Shown one piece after another: positions 1 through 8,092 of a DNA stretch of 46,505 nt (within the stretch, counting starts at the first letter, position 1; every line of letters starts with the position of its first letter). The notes below the pieces were generated by a model that was not told the origin of the DNA, ran no database searches, and worked only from the letters and a program-made list of their open reading frames with translations. A program made the position numbers and the translations under genes. Source of the DNA: Clostridiaceae bacterium (GTDB lineage Bacteria; Bacillota; Clostridia; Peptostreptococcales; Tindalliaceae); contig JAGXHW010000029.1 of the NCBI GenBank assembly GCA_024635995.1, forward strand, positions 1-46,505, read 5' to 3'.

Positions 1-29
1 GTGGGCTCGGAGATGTGTATAAGAGACAG
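1..29 (+). other. Nextera sequencing adapter (artefact)
   Basis: The first 29 bases match the 3' part of the Illumina Nextera read-2 adapter. They end in the 19-base Tn5 mosaic end AGATGTGTATAAGAGACAG, and genomic sequence begins at base 30. This is untrimmed library sequence, not biology. Any reading frame that starts here (for example a plus-strand frame from base 1) is artificial. Confidence 0.97.
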
Positions 30-95
30 GTACATCACATCCCCCTGCTTCACCTCAATGGTCATGGGGTTTACATCGGGAATCATCCTGGCCAT
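30..95 (-). CDS. 5' fragment of an unidentified protein, cut by contig edge
   Basis: Twenty-two codons are open to the contig edge, starting with ATG at 95-93 after an AGGAGGG ribosome binding site (bases 101-107 read on the minus strand). The N-terminus begins MARMIPDVNPMTIE. The MxxMIP-type start resembles the beginning of some nuclease-related-domain (NERD) proteins, but 22 residues cannot support an assignment. It lies 16 bases downstream of the small basic gene on the same strand, so the two are probably co-transcribed. The remainder is lost at the adapter junction. Confidence 0.55.
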
Positions 96-111
96 GGAAA
101 GACCCTCCTGT

Positions 112-324
112 CTACTTGAACAGTTTCTTCAACATGCCAAACAGGTCAAAGGTGGTTTTCTTGTAGATCTTATTCTTTATGGCTCGCTTGGGGTTCTTCG
201 CGTAACCCATGCCTTTTATACCATATAGGGGATTAACAGCTCCCTTTACCTGACGCTTGATCTTGCCAGTGGTGCGGGCTCTTACTCTTTTCTTTAAGCT
301 TGGTGTGCGTAGGCCGATTTTCAT
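112..324 (-). CDS. Small, very basic hypothetical protein (70 aa)
   Basis: A 70-residue product, extremely rich in Lys and Arg, with a central segment ARTTGKIKRQVKGAVNPLYG and a Lys-rich C-terminus. Small basic proteins with a similar TTGKxKR...NPxYGxKGMG pattern occur in Firmicute phage and mobile regions; this is recalled family resemblance, not a search result. An AAAGGAG site lies 7 bases before the ATG. The charge suggests nucleic-acid binding, but there is no catalytic motif. It precedes the truncated gene at the contig edge, probably as part of one transcript. Confidence 0.6.
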   Translation of the reverse strand: MKIGLRTPSLKKRVRARTTGKIKRQVKGAVNPLYGIKGMGYAKNPKRAIKNKIYKKTTFDLFGMLKKLFK

Positions 325-381
325 GGAATGCTCCTTTCAGTCGCTGCTAATCGGGTATAGATTCATCGTAATCTGAGATAC

Positions 382-765
382 TCAAAACTTCATCATCTCT
401 AACAAAGGCACATCTGCCGGTGCCAAGCGATACTCCTTCATCTCATCCATCGTCACCCAGACCACCTGATCATGGTCTGTCAACTGCATCTCACCCGTTA
501 CAATTTCAGTTTGATATGCCATGAGTCGAATAGAAAATCCCTCATAGTGATGCACATTCTCCCCTACAAATGAGCCAACACGCACCACCAGGTTCATTTC
601 TTCCTTTAACTCACGCGCTAGGCTTTCCTCCGGGGTTTCGCCATCTTCAATTTTGCCGCCAGGAAACTCCCAGTAACCCGCCAAGGACTTTCCTGGCTTT
701 CGACGAGCAATGAGTATGCGATTGTCGTTATCGGTGATGATGGCTGCAGTGACACAGATCATCAT
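382..765 (-). CDS. Nudix hydrolase, MutT-like (8-oxo-dGTP diphosphatase family)
   Basis: The 127-aa length is typical for MutT/NUDT-type nucleotide pyrophosphohydrolases, which hydrolyse (oxidised) nucleoside triphosphates to the monophosphate and pyrophosphate in the cytoplasm. The Nudix box is visible at residues ~35-58: GGKIEDGETPEES followed by RELKEEMNL. It has the catalytic REXXEE core, with Asn at the usual Gly position. The upstream WEFPGG and the N-terminal AAIITDNDNRILIARR strand fit the mutator MutT clade. The start has GGAGGAATAGT directly before ATG ATG. It lies next to the McrBC-like block on the same strand. The substrate cannot be told from sequence. Confidence 0.9.
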   Translation of the reverse strand: MMICVTAAIITDNDNRILIARRKPGKSLAGYWEFPGGKIEDGETPEESLARELKEEMNLVVRVGSFVGENVHHYEGFSIRLMAYQTEIVTGEMQLTDHDQVVWVTMDEMKEYRLAPADVPLLEMMKF

Positions 766-786
766 ACTATTCCTCCAAGTACATAT

Positions 787-1041
787 TCATTTTTCATTAA
801 TGTCTGAGAATGTTGATTTGATGATGCTTTGAATTCGTAGCGCGCTTTCTCTGTCCATTTGAATAGATTGACTTATCTTACCTTGCATTTTTCTTGACCC
901 TTTCCCATACGTATCAATCTGAAGTATCGTATTTAGCTGATCATCTTTAAAAACAGTATAGGTCCACTCAACTTCGTGATGTACCCGAGTCTTATTGACT
1001 TTTTCCATTGCTGATCCATTGCTTTTTCCTATAAACGCCAT
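787..1041 (-). CDS. 84-aa hypothetical protein beside McrBC-like genes
   Basis: A small soluble protein starting MAFIGKSNGSAMEKVNKTR, with strands VEWTYTVFK and ILQIDTYGKGSRKMQGKISQSIQMD and a C-terminal helix. It has no membrane segment and no catalytic motif I recognise. AAGGAGGG lies 6-7 bases before its ATG. It sits 44 bases after the stop of the DUF2357 nuclease gene on the same strand, so it may be the third cistron of the restriction operon. I have an impression that similar small proteins are widespread next to unrelated genes in Firmicutes, so linkage to the nuclease is only inference. Confidence 0.65.
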   Translation of the reverse strand: MAFIGKSNGSAMEKVNKTRVHHEVEWTYTVFKDDQLNTILQIDTYGKGSRKMQGKISQSIQMDRESALRIQSIIKSTFSDINEK

Positions 1042-1084
1042 GATTAACCCTCCTTTTCAAAAATCCAGTCATTCCCAATAAATA

Positions 1085-3406
1085 TCAGTCGACCTGTTCA
1101 ACCCTACCGATCAATCTAAATCGCTTTTCTCGTTCACGTTCTCTTATATCACGAAATTGTTCTTTAGACTTGCAATTAAGTTCTGAAGTTATCTCTGCGA
1201 CATCCATTAGTCGTCGATTCGTATAAATCCTGTCTCTCAATCCCCCACCTTCTATTTGAACCGGGTTGGTGAGTTCAATCCATTTCATAATCGAAAAGTA
1301 GTAACACAATTCATCCGAATGTGATGGTATTTCAGTGATTTTATACCTTGGCAGCTCTTTCACCACTTCTATTTCGCCGACATACCGGATCGCTGCATCA
1401 CCATTAAATAAGTTGATGGACTGATATAATGCAATATATTTGATATTGAGTCGATGTTCAGCAACTGCCTTTTTAGGAATGTAGTAAAAACTACCCTCAA
1501 TACACTTCTTGAATTGTTCTGTGCTTCTCAACATGCCGACCAATACATTTCGGTCTGCAAAATCGATTTTTTCAAGATAATCATATACACCAACGGGTAA
1601 TACGGCTTTGTCGAATGCCGAATCTGATGAACTTTCAACGAGCTCCTTTATCAAATTGGAGACCAAGGTTGTGGCACCTGGCAAGAATGGAAGGCCTCCA
1701 ATGTTTACTTCCTTAATGCTTTGGTAAAAACGGTGTTGCTGATATTGTTCTTCCTCACAGTATGGAAACAGCACATATGCTCCATACATTCTATGATGAA
1801 AAGCTGTTTCATTCTCTTTATTCTTGATGACGATGGCATCACGGTATCGATGCATGGTGTTAATGTCGTCTTCTTCTGGTCCAGGATTCCGATAGACTTT
1901 ATAATAAAGTGTATCTTCGACTGCAGGATTGATACGATATTTTGCATCGAATATGTACTCATACTCACATTTTGAACCTTTCTTTTCAATGGATAAGATG
2001 CTGTCCGGCCGCTGCGAAACTGTAGGCATACGTTTGTTGCTTGGATTATACGTAATTCTAATTCGTTCATCCGTTGCTGGGACACGGTACTGCACTGTTG
2101 AACTGGCACCTTTGACCAAATTAACGGTTAGCCCAGAATGATCGACTTTTATACAATCTTGTTTAATTAGCTCATACTCCTTATTCACCATAAGACCATT
2201 AAGCTTCAGAAAACACCAGTATTCATAAAGCTCTGAAACGTTTTTCATGGATAACTGATAGATTTCACCATTGACAGAGAGACCCTTTTGAAGCATAAGA
2301 TAGTACTTGTATATGTCTTTGTAGCCTGGTGCCATATTCAGGACAAGTGAAAGAGACTGGGCTGTATGTAAATTCCCAACTTGACGTAAAATCGAGAACT
2401 CCAAACGCTGATTCACCTCTTTGGTCATCCCGTTTAGCAGCTGAATAACCAAAGGATCTTGTTCTCGATTAATGCTTTCATATCTCCGTAGGATGGCATC
2501 TATTTTTCTCTTAACTGAAGTAGCAACAAATTTGACGAAACGGTTCTCATAGGTATCAAATGACATGCGTTTTTGAACAGAGAGAGCCTTTTGAGGCAAT
2601 AGTTGATGATTAACTCGCTCTAAATGCTGAGGATTCTTTTCAATCCACCTGAGTGTTTTACTGTGGGACCGTTTTATTTTGTGAAACGGTATAATTTCAG
2701 TTTCTTCATGTAGAATATGGTGCGGACGTTGCAAGACGTAATCAACGCTTTTCATTAGTTGATCAAAAATTAGTCGAAGCATATGGTAGTACTCTGCCAA
2801 GCTATTGCCAATGTACTGGTTAGGTGATGCAAGCTGGTAGGTCTTTTTCAAAAAATCAAAAGCTAAGTTGTGAATCTCATGATTTACATCTTCAAGCAAT
2901 GCATAATAATCTGCTTGATAGTCAAGTTTCGATGGAAAAACTTCGATTTTGATTGTCATAGTTTCTTCCCGATCTACCATGATCACCAGTTCCGTATAAC
3001 CGATTTCAGATCTAAAATTAAGAATACCTGTCATTAAGCGACCGCGGTTCCCAACTGGCTGAACTTGCCGCCGGATCAGTTGACTCTCATGCCAAAAGTC
3101 AATCTCTTGATCACCGTTGCGTTCAACAATCAATTCATATGACTGTTCTTCAAAAAAGCAGGGTCTTGTTTGGTACTGCCCATAATAAGTGTGCTTCTCC
3201 TCTTTTACCTCAGCCTCCATAGACGGATGAAATACATCCGCCTCAAAAGGCACTTTACTGGTTATCCGAATTGTTGAAGTCGCATCACTGGTCCGAAGCT
3301 TTTCATATTTTGGATGAACTGGCTTTCCCTTAATGGTTACATCAAAAGCTTCAGTTACAATGCTAACCAGTTTTTCAACGTTAGATCCAGAATGAGGTGA
3401 AGCCAT
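1085..3406 (-). CDS. McrC-like DUF2357 protein with PD-(D/E)XK nuclease domain
   Basis: This 773-aa protein is the predicted DNA-cleaving partner of the upstream McrB-like motor. Residues ~60-330 form a DUF2357-type all-beta/helical region. The C-terminal half carries the nuclease core: a conserved ELYEYW helix (~394-399), RPDSIL (Asp ~468) and FDAKYR (Asp ~487, Lys ~489), which together give the D-(D/E)xK signature, followed by MHRYRDAI. The frame also allows a TTG start at 3415. The ATG at 3406 is preferred because GGAGG lies 10 bases before it but only 1 base before the TTG. The start overlaps the end of the McrB-like gene by 26 bp, indicating translational coupling. All key nuclease residues are present, so it is probably active. 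Confidence 0.88.
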   Translation of the reverse strand: MASPHSGSNVEKLVSIVTEAFDVTIKGKPVHPKYEKLRTSDATSTIRITSKVPFEADVFHPSMEAEVKEEKHTYYGQYQTRPCFFEEQSYELIVERNGDQEIDFWHESQLIRRQVQPVGNRGRLMTGILNFRSEIGYTELVIMVDREETMTIKIEVFPSKLDYQADYYALLEDVNHEIHNLAFDFLKKTYQLASPNQYIGNSLAEYYHMLRLIFDQLMKSVDYVLQRPHHILHEETEIIPFHKIKRSHSKTLRWIEKNPQHLERVNHQLLPQKALSVQKRMSFDTYENRFVKFVATSVKRKIDAILRRYESINREQDPLVIQLLNGMTKEVNQRLEFSILRQVGNLHTAQSLSLVLNMAPGYKDIYKYYLMLQKGLSVNGEIYQLSMKNVSELYEYWCFLKLNGLMVNKEYELIKQDCIKVDHSGLTVNLVKGASSTVQYRVPATDERIRITYNPSNKRMPTVSQRPDSILSIEKKGSKCEYEYIFDAKYRINPAVEDTLYYKVYRNPGPEEDDINTMHRYRDAIVIKNKENETAFHHRMYGAYVLFPYCEEEQYQQHRFYQSIKEVNIGGLPFLPGATTLVSNLIKELVESSSDSAFDKAVLPVGVYDYLEKIDFADRNVLVGMLRSTEQFKKCIEGSFYYIPKKAVAEHRLNIKYIALYQSINLFNGDAAIRYVGEIEVVKELPRYKITEIPSHSDELCYYFSIMKWIELTNPVQIEGGGLRDRIYTNRRLMDVAEITSELNCKSKEQFRDIREREREKRFRLIGRVEQVD

Positions 3407-6400
3407 CTTCTTCAAACCTCCGCATCATATAAGTTAGTTTTGTGGCGGAATGGATGTACGTTTTTTCCCCAGTATCTCCTTTAATCATTTGCTCCATCTC
3501 GGGGTAAATGATACTATCTGGGTTGAGACCACTGGACGAATCGTTGATGCAAATCTTAAAGACGTCGAGAAGGGCACGTTTTATGACCGGACTACTTCCC
3601 TGTATGCGCGGCAATATCTTTTGAAGTATCATCCGGTCGATGGCTTCTTCAAAGCTCATAAGCTGACTTTCTTTATTGTAGATAGTATAGAAGCATATCT
3701 CGTCCCTAATTCTATAGCCGAAATGAAGCTGCGCCTCCATCAGTTTATCATTGATGATGGTCAATTCTTGGATCACTTCATTCACAAAATCGCTCTCTTT
3801 GACGCAGTCATTGAGAATCAAGTAACGGCTTTTTAAAAATTGGTTTGGAAGGCTTTTTGATTGAGAGTCTGTACCTTCTCGATTATCAGGAAGGTTTAAA
3901 TCAACGTACGAAAACTCAATCGTATTAGCACGATCCAATACTTTTTTACTAAATGGAAAAGTGGATTCATCCATATTCACCGTTCCGACAAAGTATAAAT
4001 TTTCAGGTAGTGTGAGCCATTGAAACTTGCGGAGCACGTCTGGATCTGTCCCTAAGTATTCCCTGGGGATTAATGGGTCTGTGACAATCTTTACACCCTC
4101 ATTTTCAATTTCTCGGGTTTCCAATATGGACAGTATATCGCTGAAATAATACTCCACACGAGCCAAGTTCATTTCATCCAGACACATAAAATGAGGTAAC
4201 AACGGGTTCTCTGAAGCTTGAATGACGAAATTAGTGAGAACCCCAGGATGGAATCTGCCATTCAAATCTCGATAACCAAGTAGATCAGTAGCATCCGACC
4301 AGTCAGGCTTGACCGGAACCATTTTAAATCGCCCATTCTTGACAGTAGCACCTATTGCTTCTGCAAATAACCGAATTAATTTTGTTTTCCCAGTACCCGA
4401 TGTGCCTGCAAGAAGCACAAATGGCTTTGATTTTAAACACAAATACAAGTTTTCGATGAGGCCTTTTTCAAAAGAGAACCCTTTGTTACTGATATACTGA
4501 CCAACTCTTGCTATTTCTTCTTTTATAGAACTGTACGAATCAATATGAGAAATTATAGGATCCAATTCGTTATCCACCTCATTGTCATTTTCCTTGCCTA
4601 CTTCTGGTTCTTGCTCGTTTTCCTGGAACCACACATAATATTTTTCGTATAATTTCATAAACGCTTCAAGGTCAGAAAATAGTTCATCATCAGAAGGCAA
4701 TTGGTCAACTTCATACAGTTTATGTGCAATGGTTCCTTTCTCATAATAATCATCACCGATAGTAACTTCGCTATTCAACTGAATAGATGGCTCAATCGTT
4801 TGAAATAATTTTCTAATCCTCAAGCTTTTCTCTTGCATGTGTTCAATTGTAGCATTACGTCCAAGTTTCTGGCGGGTTTTTGTGTATCCCTGATTGAGGG
4901 TAATATACAATTTCGACATATCATCAGAAAAAAGGTAAACAATGTAGACGCCATCTTGAATGGTTGTTGTGATTTTTTGGTTAAACACCGCTATCCAAGG
5001 TACTTTTGCCCAATTGCCTTGACCGGGGCTTCCCTTCACACCATATATGGCTTGATCAATGAATGGCTGTCTTATGATTAGGTCCGGAATGTCGCGACGA
5101 ATTTTCCATGCTAATTCGTTGCCACCAAATGGCTCATGATTTCGTGTATGGACATAATTATTCATGATTTCAATTAACAGAGCACGAAAACTTGTGTTGT
5201 TTATTACCACGCCCGTTTGTTCCTGGGTGGCATAATAAAACGCAAGTTTTTGATTCAGTAAATCAATCAGTCGATGCTTTTCATCATTGGTTAGTCGCTC
5301 TGTGATTTCTTTGTTGAGCGAGAAATATTCTTCGTTCTCATCAACTACTAAATAAAGGTAACCGTTTCGGTTAAATGATTGGAGTGGGTTTCCCTTAAAA
5401 TGATTGAGAACTTGCTCGACCGATGAATTTTTGATTCTCGAAATAATCGTACTCACTTCATAGTCAGGTGACAGACCTTGATTCACTCGATATTCGTAAT
5501 ACTCCTTGCATTTTCGAGCCAGATCTATGGCTTTAATCCTGCCTGACTGTTCCATATGTTTCAGCATTTCAAGCAGCATCACCATTTTGTAAGATTTTTG
5601 ATAGTTTCTCAGGTCACTTTTGTCGCCGATATGTTCCAAAAAGGATTTGTACATATTTAAGCCACCCTCTTCGTCCAATATCATGTTTATTAAGGAAAAG
5701 TATTGTTCCTGTGTCGCGAGAAAATTTGTTCCTTGATTGCCACCCTTGAAGTCTTGAAATTCAGGTTTATCAACCAATCGACTTTTTAGGATTGGACGAC
5801 GCGCCAGGTTGATCTCAATTCCAACATCACACCGGAGGCTTTCGTCTATGACAACTCCATCACCATAGTATTTCCTATCATGTTCATCATCCATGGTCAT
5901 ATATGGAGCTGATAATGCTTTTCCAAGTGCATAACAACCGCTTTCATTACCCGTAACCCAGAAGATGATCTTATCTCTTGGCTGGATACGATCCTTGTGA
6001 GCTGCAACTGTCCATTTGGTAACATGGTCATTCTCCAAGGCACTTTTAATGTCATATCGACCAGGGTTACATTGGAAAATCCAGTAATTGAACTTCTGGG
6101 ATTTGACGTTAAATCGATATTTAAATGGTTCACCTGTTTTCTCGATTTCGATGTATTCAGCTTCATCATCCGGTACAAAAATAGAAACTTTCTTTTGATT
6201 TGTTACAGATCGCCTCTCCCTCAGTATGTAATAAAAACTGTTAGAGAAAATATCTTTCAGTTCATTCCTCAAGTCTTGATTTTTGTCGTATCGGATTTGC
6301 AGTTGATATTTTTCGCTATCTACTTCAACTGTTTGGTCGATAGCTCTTAATTCGGCATCATACTCAATATCATTAAGCACTACGATGATACTAACACTTT

Positions 6401-6563
6401 CTCCGATTGGCACTAACTTATTATTGTTCGCTTCCTCAAAAAATGGACGATATTCAACCGGAATATGTATCCCATACTCGAATATTGACCAATCAACACG
6501 CTTTAACGCTATTTGGTTTTCTAATCCTTGGTTTTTTGACCATGTTTTTGATTCTCTCGCCAT
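3381..6563 (-). CDS. McrB-like AAA+ NTPase with B3-like, EVE and MrcB_N domains
   Basis: A 1060-aa motor and specificity subunit of a type IV (modification-dependent) restriction system. Domains visible in order: residues ~20-115 resemble an EcoRII-N/B3-like DNA-binding fold (FEYGIHIPVEYRPFF); ~157-300 an EVE domain (YWIFQCNPGRYD, later HDRKYYGDG), the PUA/YTH-like reader of modified bases; ~430-600 a DUF3578/MrcB_N domain (FRALLIEIMNNYV, WAKVPWIAVF); ~690-1000 AAA+. The AAA part shows Walker A GTSGTGKTK (~720-728), Walker B FMCLDEMN and the McrB-type NMDES sensor (~863). McrB proteins are usually GTPases; that is family knowledge. AAGGGGG precedes the ATG. The nuclease gene follows with overlap. 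Linker residues 640-670 are highly acidic. Confidence 0.9.
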   Translation of the reverse strand: MARESKTWSKNQGLENQIALKRVDWSIFEYGIHIPVEYRPFFEEANNNKLVPIGESVSIIVVLNDIEYDAELRAIDQTVEVDSEKYQLQIRYDKNQDLRNELKDIFSNSFYYILRERRSVTNQKKVSIFVPDDEAEYIEIEKTGEPFKYRFNVKSQKFNYWIFQCNPGRYDIKSALENDHVTKWTVAAHKDRIQPRDKIIFWVTGNESGCYALGKALSAPYMTMDDEHDRKYYGDGVVIDESLRCDVGIEINLARRPILKSRLVDKPEFQDFKGGNQGTNFLATQEQYFSLINMILDEEGGLNMYKSFLEHIGDKSDLRNYQKSYKMVMLLEMLKHMEQSGRIKAIDLARKCKEYYEYRVNQGLSPDYEVSTIISRIKNSSVEQVLNHFKGNPLQSFNRNGYLYLVVDENEEYFSLNKEITERLTNDEKHRLIDLLNQKLAFYYATQEQTGVVINNTSFRALLIEIMNNYVHTRNHEPFGGNELAWKIRRDIPDLIIRQPFIDQAIYGVKGSPGQGNWAKVPWIAVFNQKITTTIQDGVYIVYLFSDDMSKLYITLNQGYTKTRQKLGRNATIEHMQEKSLRIRKLFQTIEPSIQLNSEVTIGDDYYEKGTIAHKLYEVDQLPSDDELFSDLEAFMKLYEKYYVWFQENEQEPEVGKENDNEVDNELDPIISHIDSYSSIKEEIARVGQYISNKGFSFEKGLIENLYLCLKSKPFVLLAGTSGTGKTKLIRLFAEAIGATVKNGRFKMVPVKPDWSDATDLLGYRDLNGRFHPGVLTNFVIQASENPLLPHFMCLDEMNLARVEYYFSDILSILETREIENEGVKIVTDPLIPREYLGTDPDVLRKFQWLTLPENLYFVGTVNMDESTFPFSKKVLDRANTIEFSYVDLNLPDNREGTDSQSKSLPNQFLKSRYLILNDCVKESDFVNEVIQELTIINDKLMEAQLHFGYRIRDEICFYTIYNKESQLMSFEEAIDRMILQKILPRIQGSSPVIKRALLDVFKICINDSSSGLNPDSIIYPEMEQMIKGDTGEKTYIHSATKLTYMMRRFEEDGFTSFWI

Positions 6564-6691
6564 GTATTTACCCCCTTATAAAATCCATACAACTTTTCAC
6601 CTATGACTTGATACAAATACTTAAACAAAAATGATAGTGTCTCACACGATGATGGATTTGATATTAAAAAATAAAAACCATCGATTGCTAA

Positions 6692-6883
6692 TCAATCAAT
6701 ATTATCTTTATTTGTAATAATGGCAAAGTCAATAAACCGACTGTTGCCGTAGATGTCGGTGAAGGGGTATTGTATGAAAATGTGCTGGGATTTTTCGGGA
6801 CCAAAGGTGTCACAGAAGAGTTCCATGAACAGATCTTCCACCAGGCTGTTGAGTTTTTCCGCATGGATGATGTCCGAGATCAT
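6692..6883 (-). pseudogene. 5' remnant of a restriction-type helicase gene
   Basis: An ORF of 63 codons with a good AGGAGTG ribosome binding site before ATG 6883. It encodes a segment (EDLFMELFCDTFGPEKS, then IQYPFTDIYGNSRFIDFAI) that looks like the N-terminal nuclease-like part of large DEAD/DEAH restriction helicases. It stops abruptly at a TGA in AT-rich sequence. The product ends in mid-domain, so this is most likely a gene truncated when the McrBC-like block was inserted or rearranged. The assignment to helicases is from recalled family resemblance; a short stand-alone protein is less likely. Confidence 0.6.
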
Positions 6884-7163
6884 CGGGCTTCACTCCTAAT
6901 AGGCGTTCTTACGATCTATGTATCTTGGTGTGACATAAATTAAACACTGGTTAGTTACTGTTTGTTTTATCCTAACACACTTATTCGACAGATGGTTATA
7001 AAACCCTTTTTATTTTATCCATATTTTTGTCAATATTTAGAAATTTATCGTGTAGTCAAGTAAATTGCCATATTGCAACGTCCCTGTACCTTCTTTTTTA
7101 TCGCCTAATTATATATGCTTATTATCAGTTGAACATCATTAATTATGTGGAGGTGAAGGTCAT

Positions 7164-7520
7164 CTGAACAACATTAAGGTAAGCACTCATTTTCATTTGA
7201 AAGAATTTCAATGCAAAGACGGCAGTTTTCAGGTTGTTCTGAAAAGTGATTTGCTGCATAAGCTGCAACAACTGCGGGATCTGTCCATTAAACCGGTAAT
7301 TATTACATCAGGCTACCGGAACGCCGCCTACAATAAGAAAGTGGGTGGCAGCCCCACCAGCCATCACCTGCGGGGAGAGGCAGCCGACATACAGATTTCA
7401 GGCCTCAGCCCCCAGCAGGTGGCTCATCTGGCAGAGCAGGTTGGTTTTAATGGGATTGGGGTGTACGACACCTTTACCCATGTGGATGTGCGGGAGGTGC
7501 CAGCCAAATGGAGAGGATAG
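7164..7520 (+). CDS. Peptidase M15-type endolysin (D-Ala-D-Ala peptidase fold)
   Basis: A product of ~118 aa similar to phage-type M15A peptidases that cut peptidoglycan stem peptides. Motifs: ITSGYRN, SHHLRGEAADI (zinc His and Asp of the HxxxxxxD motif) and THVDVRE (second zinc His). All zinc ligands are present. Homologues normally begin a few residues before the KVSTHF strand. Here that stretch is in frame but has no ATG; GGAGGTG at 7149-7155 sits 8 bases before a CTG at 7164, which I take as the start (TTG 7197 would cut off the first strand and lacks a site). It is followed by a 24-codon ORF and YvrJ, a common Firmicute lysis-module arrangement. Confidence 0.82.
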   Translation: MNNIKVSTHFHLKEFQCKDGSFQVVLKSDLLHKLQQLRDLSIKPVIITSGYRNAAYNKKVGGSPTSHHLRGEAADIQISGLSPQQVAHLAEQVGFNGIGVYDTFTHVDVREVPAKWRG

Positions 7521-7553
7521 AAAGATGCGAGGAAATAATGAAGGAGGTGAACC

Positions 7554-7628
7554 ATGCCAAAAACAAATGTGTTAGCCAATATTAAGAAAATCGACATCCA
7601 TAACAAAATTCTGGGCGAATATGAATGA
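7554..7628 (+). CDS. 24-codon ORF with perfect Shine-Dalgarno, overlapping yvrJ
   Basis: ATG at 7554 is preceded by AAGGAGGTGA, one of the strongest ribosome binding sites in the window. The peptide is MPKTNVLANIKKIDIHNKIL plus four more residues, with no recognised motif. Its stop overlaps the yvrJ start by 8 bases, so it may couple translation to yvrJ. It could also be the shortened relic of one of the small genes (DUF1659/DUF2922 types) usually found beside yvrJ. Confidence 0.5.
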   Translation: MPKTNVLANIKKIDIHNKILGEYE

Positions 7629-7773
7629 ACTACTGACCCCTGTGGCCAATGTTGGGTTCCCCATTGTGCTGTCCATTTATTTATTGGTACGTCTGGAGGG
7701 AAAGATTGAGGGCTTATCGGCGAGTGTTCATGAGCTGGCCAAGAGTATTACGGCGCTGGGGAGTAAAGACTAA
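7621..7773 (+). CDS. YvrJ family protein (50 aa)
   Basis: ATG 7621 opens 50 codons with one N-terminal membrane helix (VANVGFPIVLSIYLLVRLEG) followed by a short amphipathic helix. This matches the YvrJ family, small membrane proteins found in Firmicute chromosomes and phage-like lysis regions; their role is not established (holin-like is a guess). It lies downstream of the M15 peptidase. The overlapping 24-codon ORF provides the ribosome entry, since there is no separate strong site. Confidence 0.8.
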   Translation: MNELLTPVANVGFPIVLSIYLLVRLEGKIEGLSASVHELAKSITALGSKD

Positions 7774-7818
7774 GTGCGGTTAGGCAAAACCACAAGATCA
7801 CATAAAGAGCGAGCCACA

Positions 7819-7867
7819 GGGACATTTCCCACGACTCACAGAAAATGTGAGCCGCGGGTAACGTCCC
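7819..7867 (-). repeat. Long imperfect palindrome (22-bp arms)
   Basis: Arms 7819-7840 and 7846-7867 pair around a 5-base loop; 18 of 22 positions are complementary. Three of the four differences are A/C oppositions on the plus strand, which become G-U pairs on the minus strand, so RNA read from the minus strand folds almost perfectly. The rest of the ~320-base gap 7774-8092 holds no gene I can support. It may be a member of a REP/MITE-like intergenic family. Confidence 0.7.
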
Positions 7868-8092
7868 CATGATTTCGCTGGTGTCATTCATCTGCTCCCG
7901 GGCCTGCATGGGTCATTTTCTGAGTTGATTTAATGCCTTTTTTGTCTCATTTCTTTCAGTTAACTTTAGCGGATCTCGATATGAATATCTTTCCCCAGAC
8001 GATGATTTGCAGCAGTGGTCCGGGGTATCAGATACTCACCATCAATGATCAAGTCACACATGAAAGTATTCTCGCCCAAAGGAGATAACGCC

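Noticed and set aside
1..228. Plus-strand 75-codon frame from base 1
   Set aside because: It begins inside the sequencing adapter and runs antisense to minus-strand genes that have good ribosome sites.
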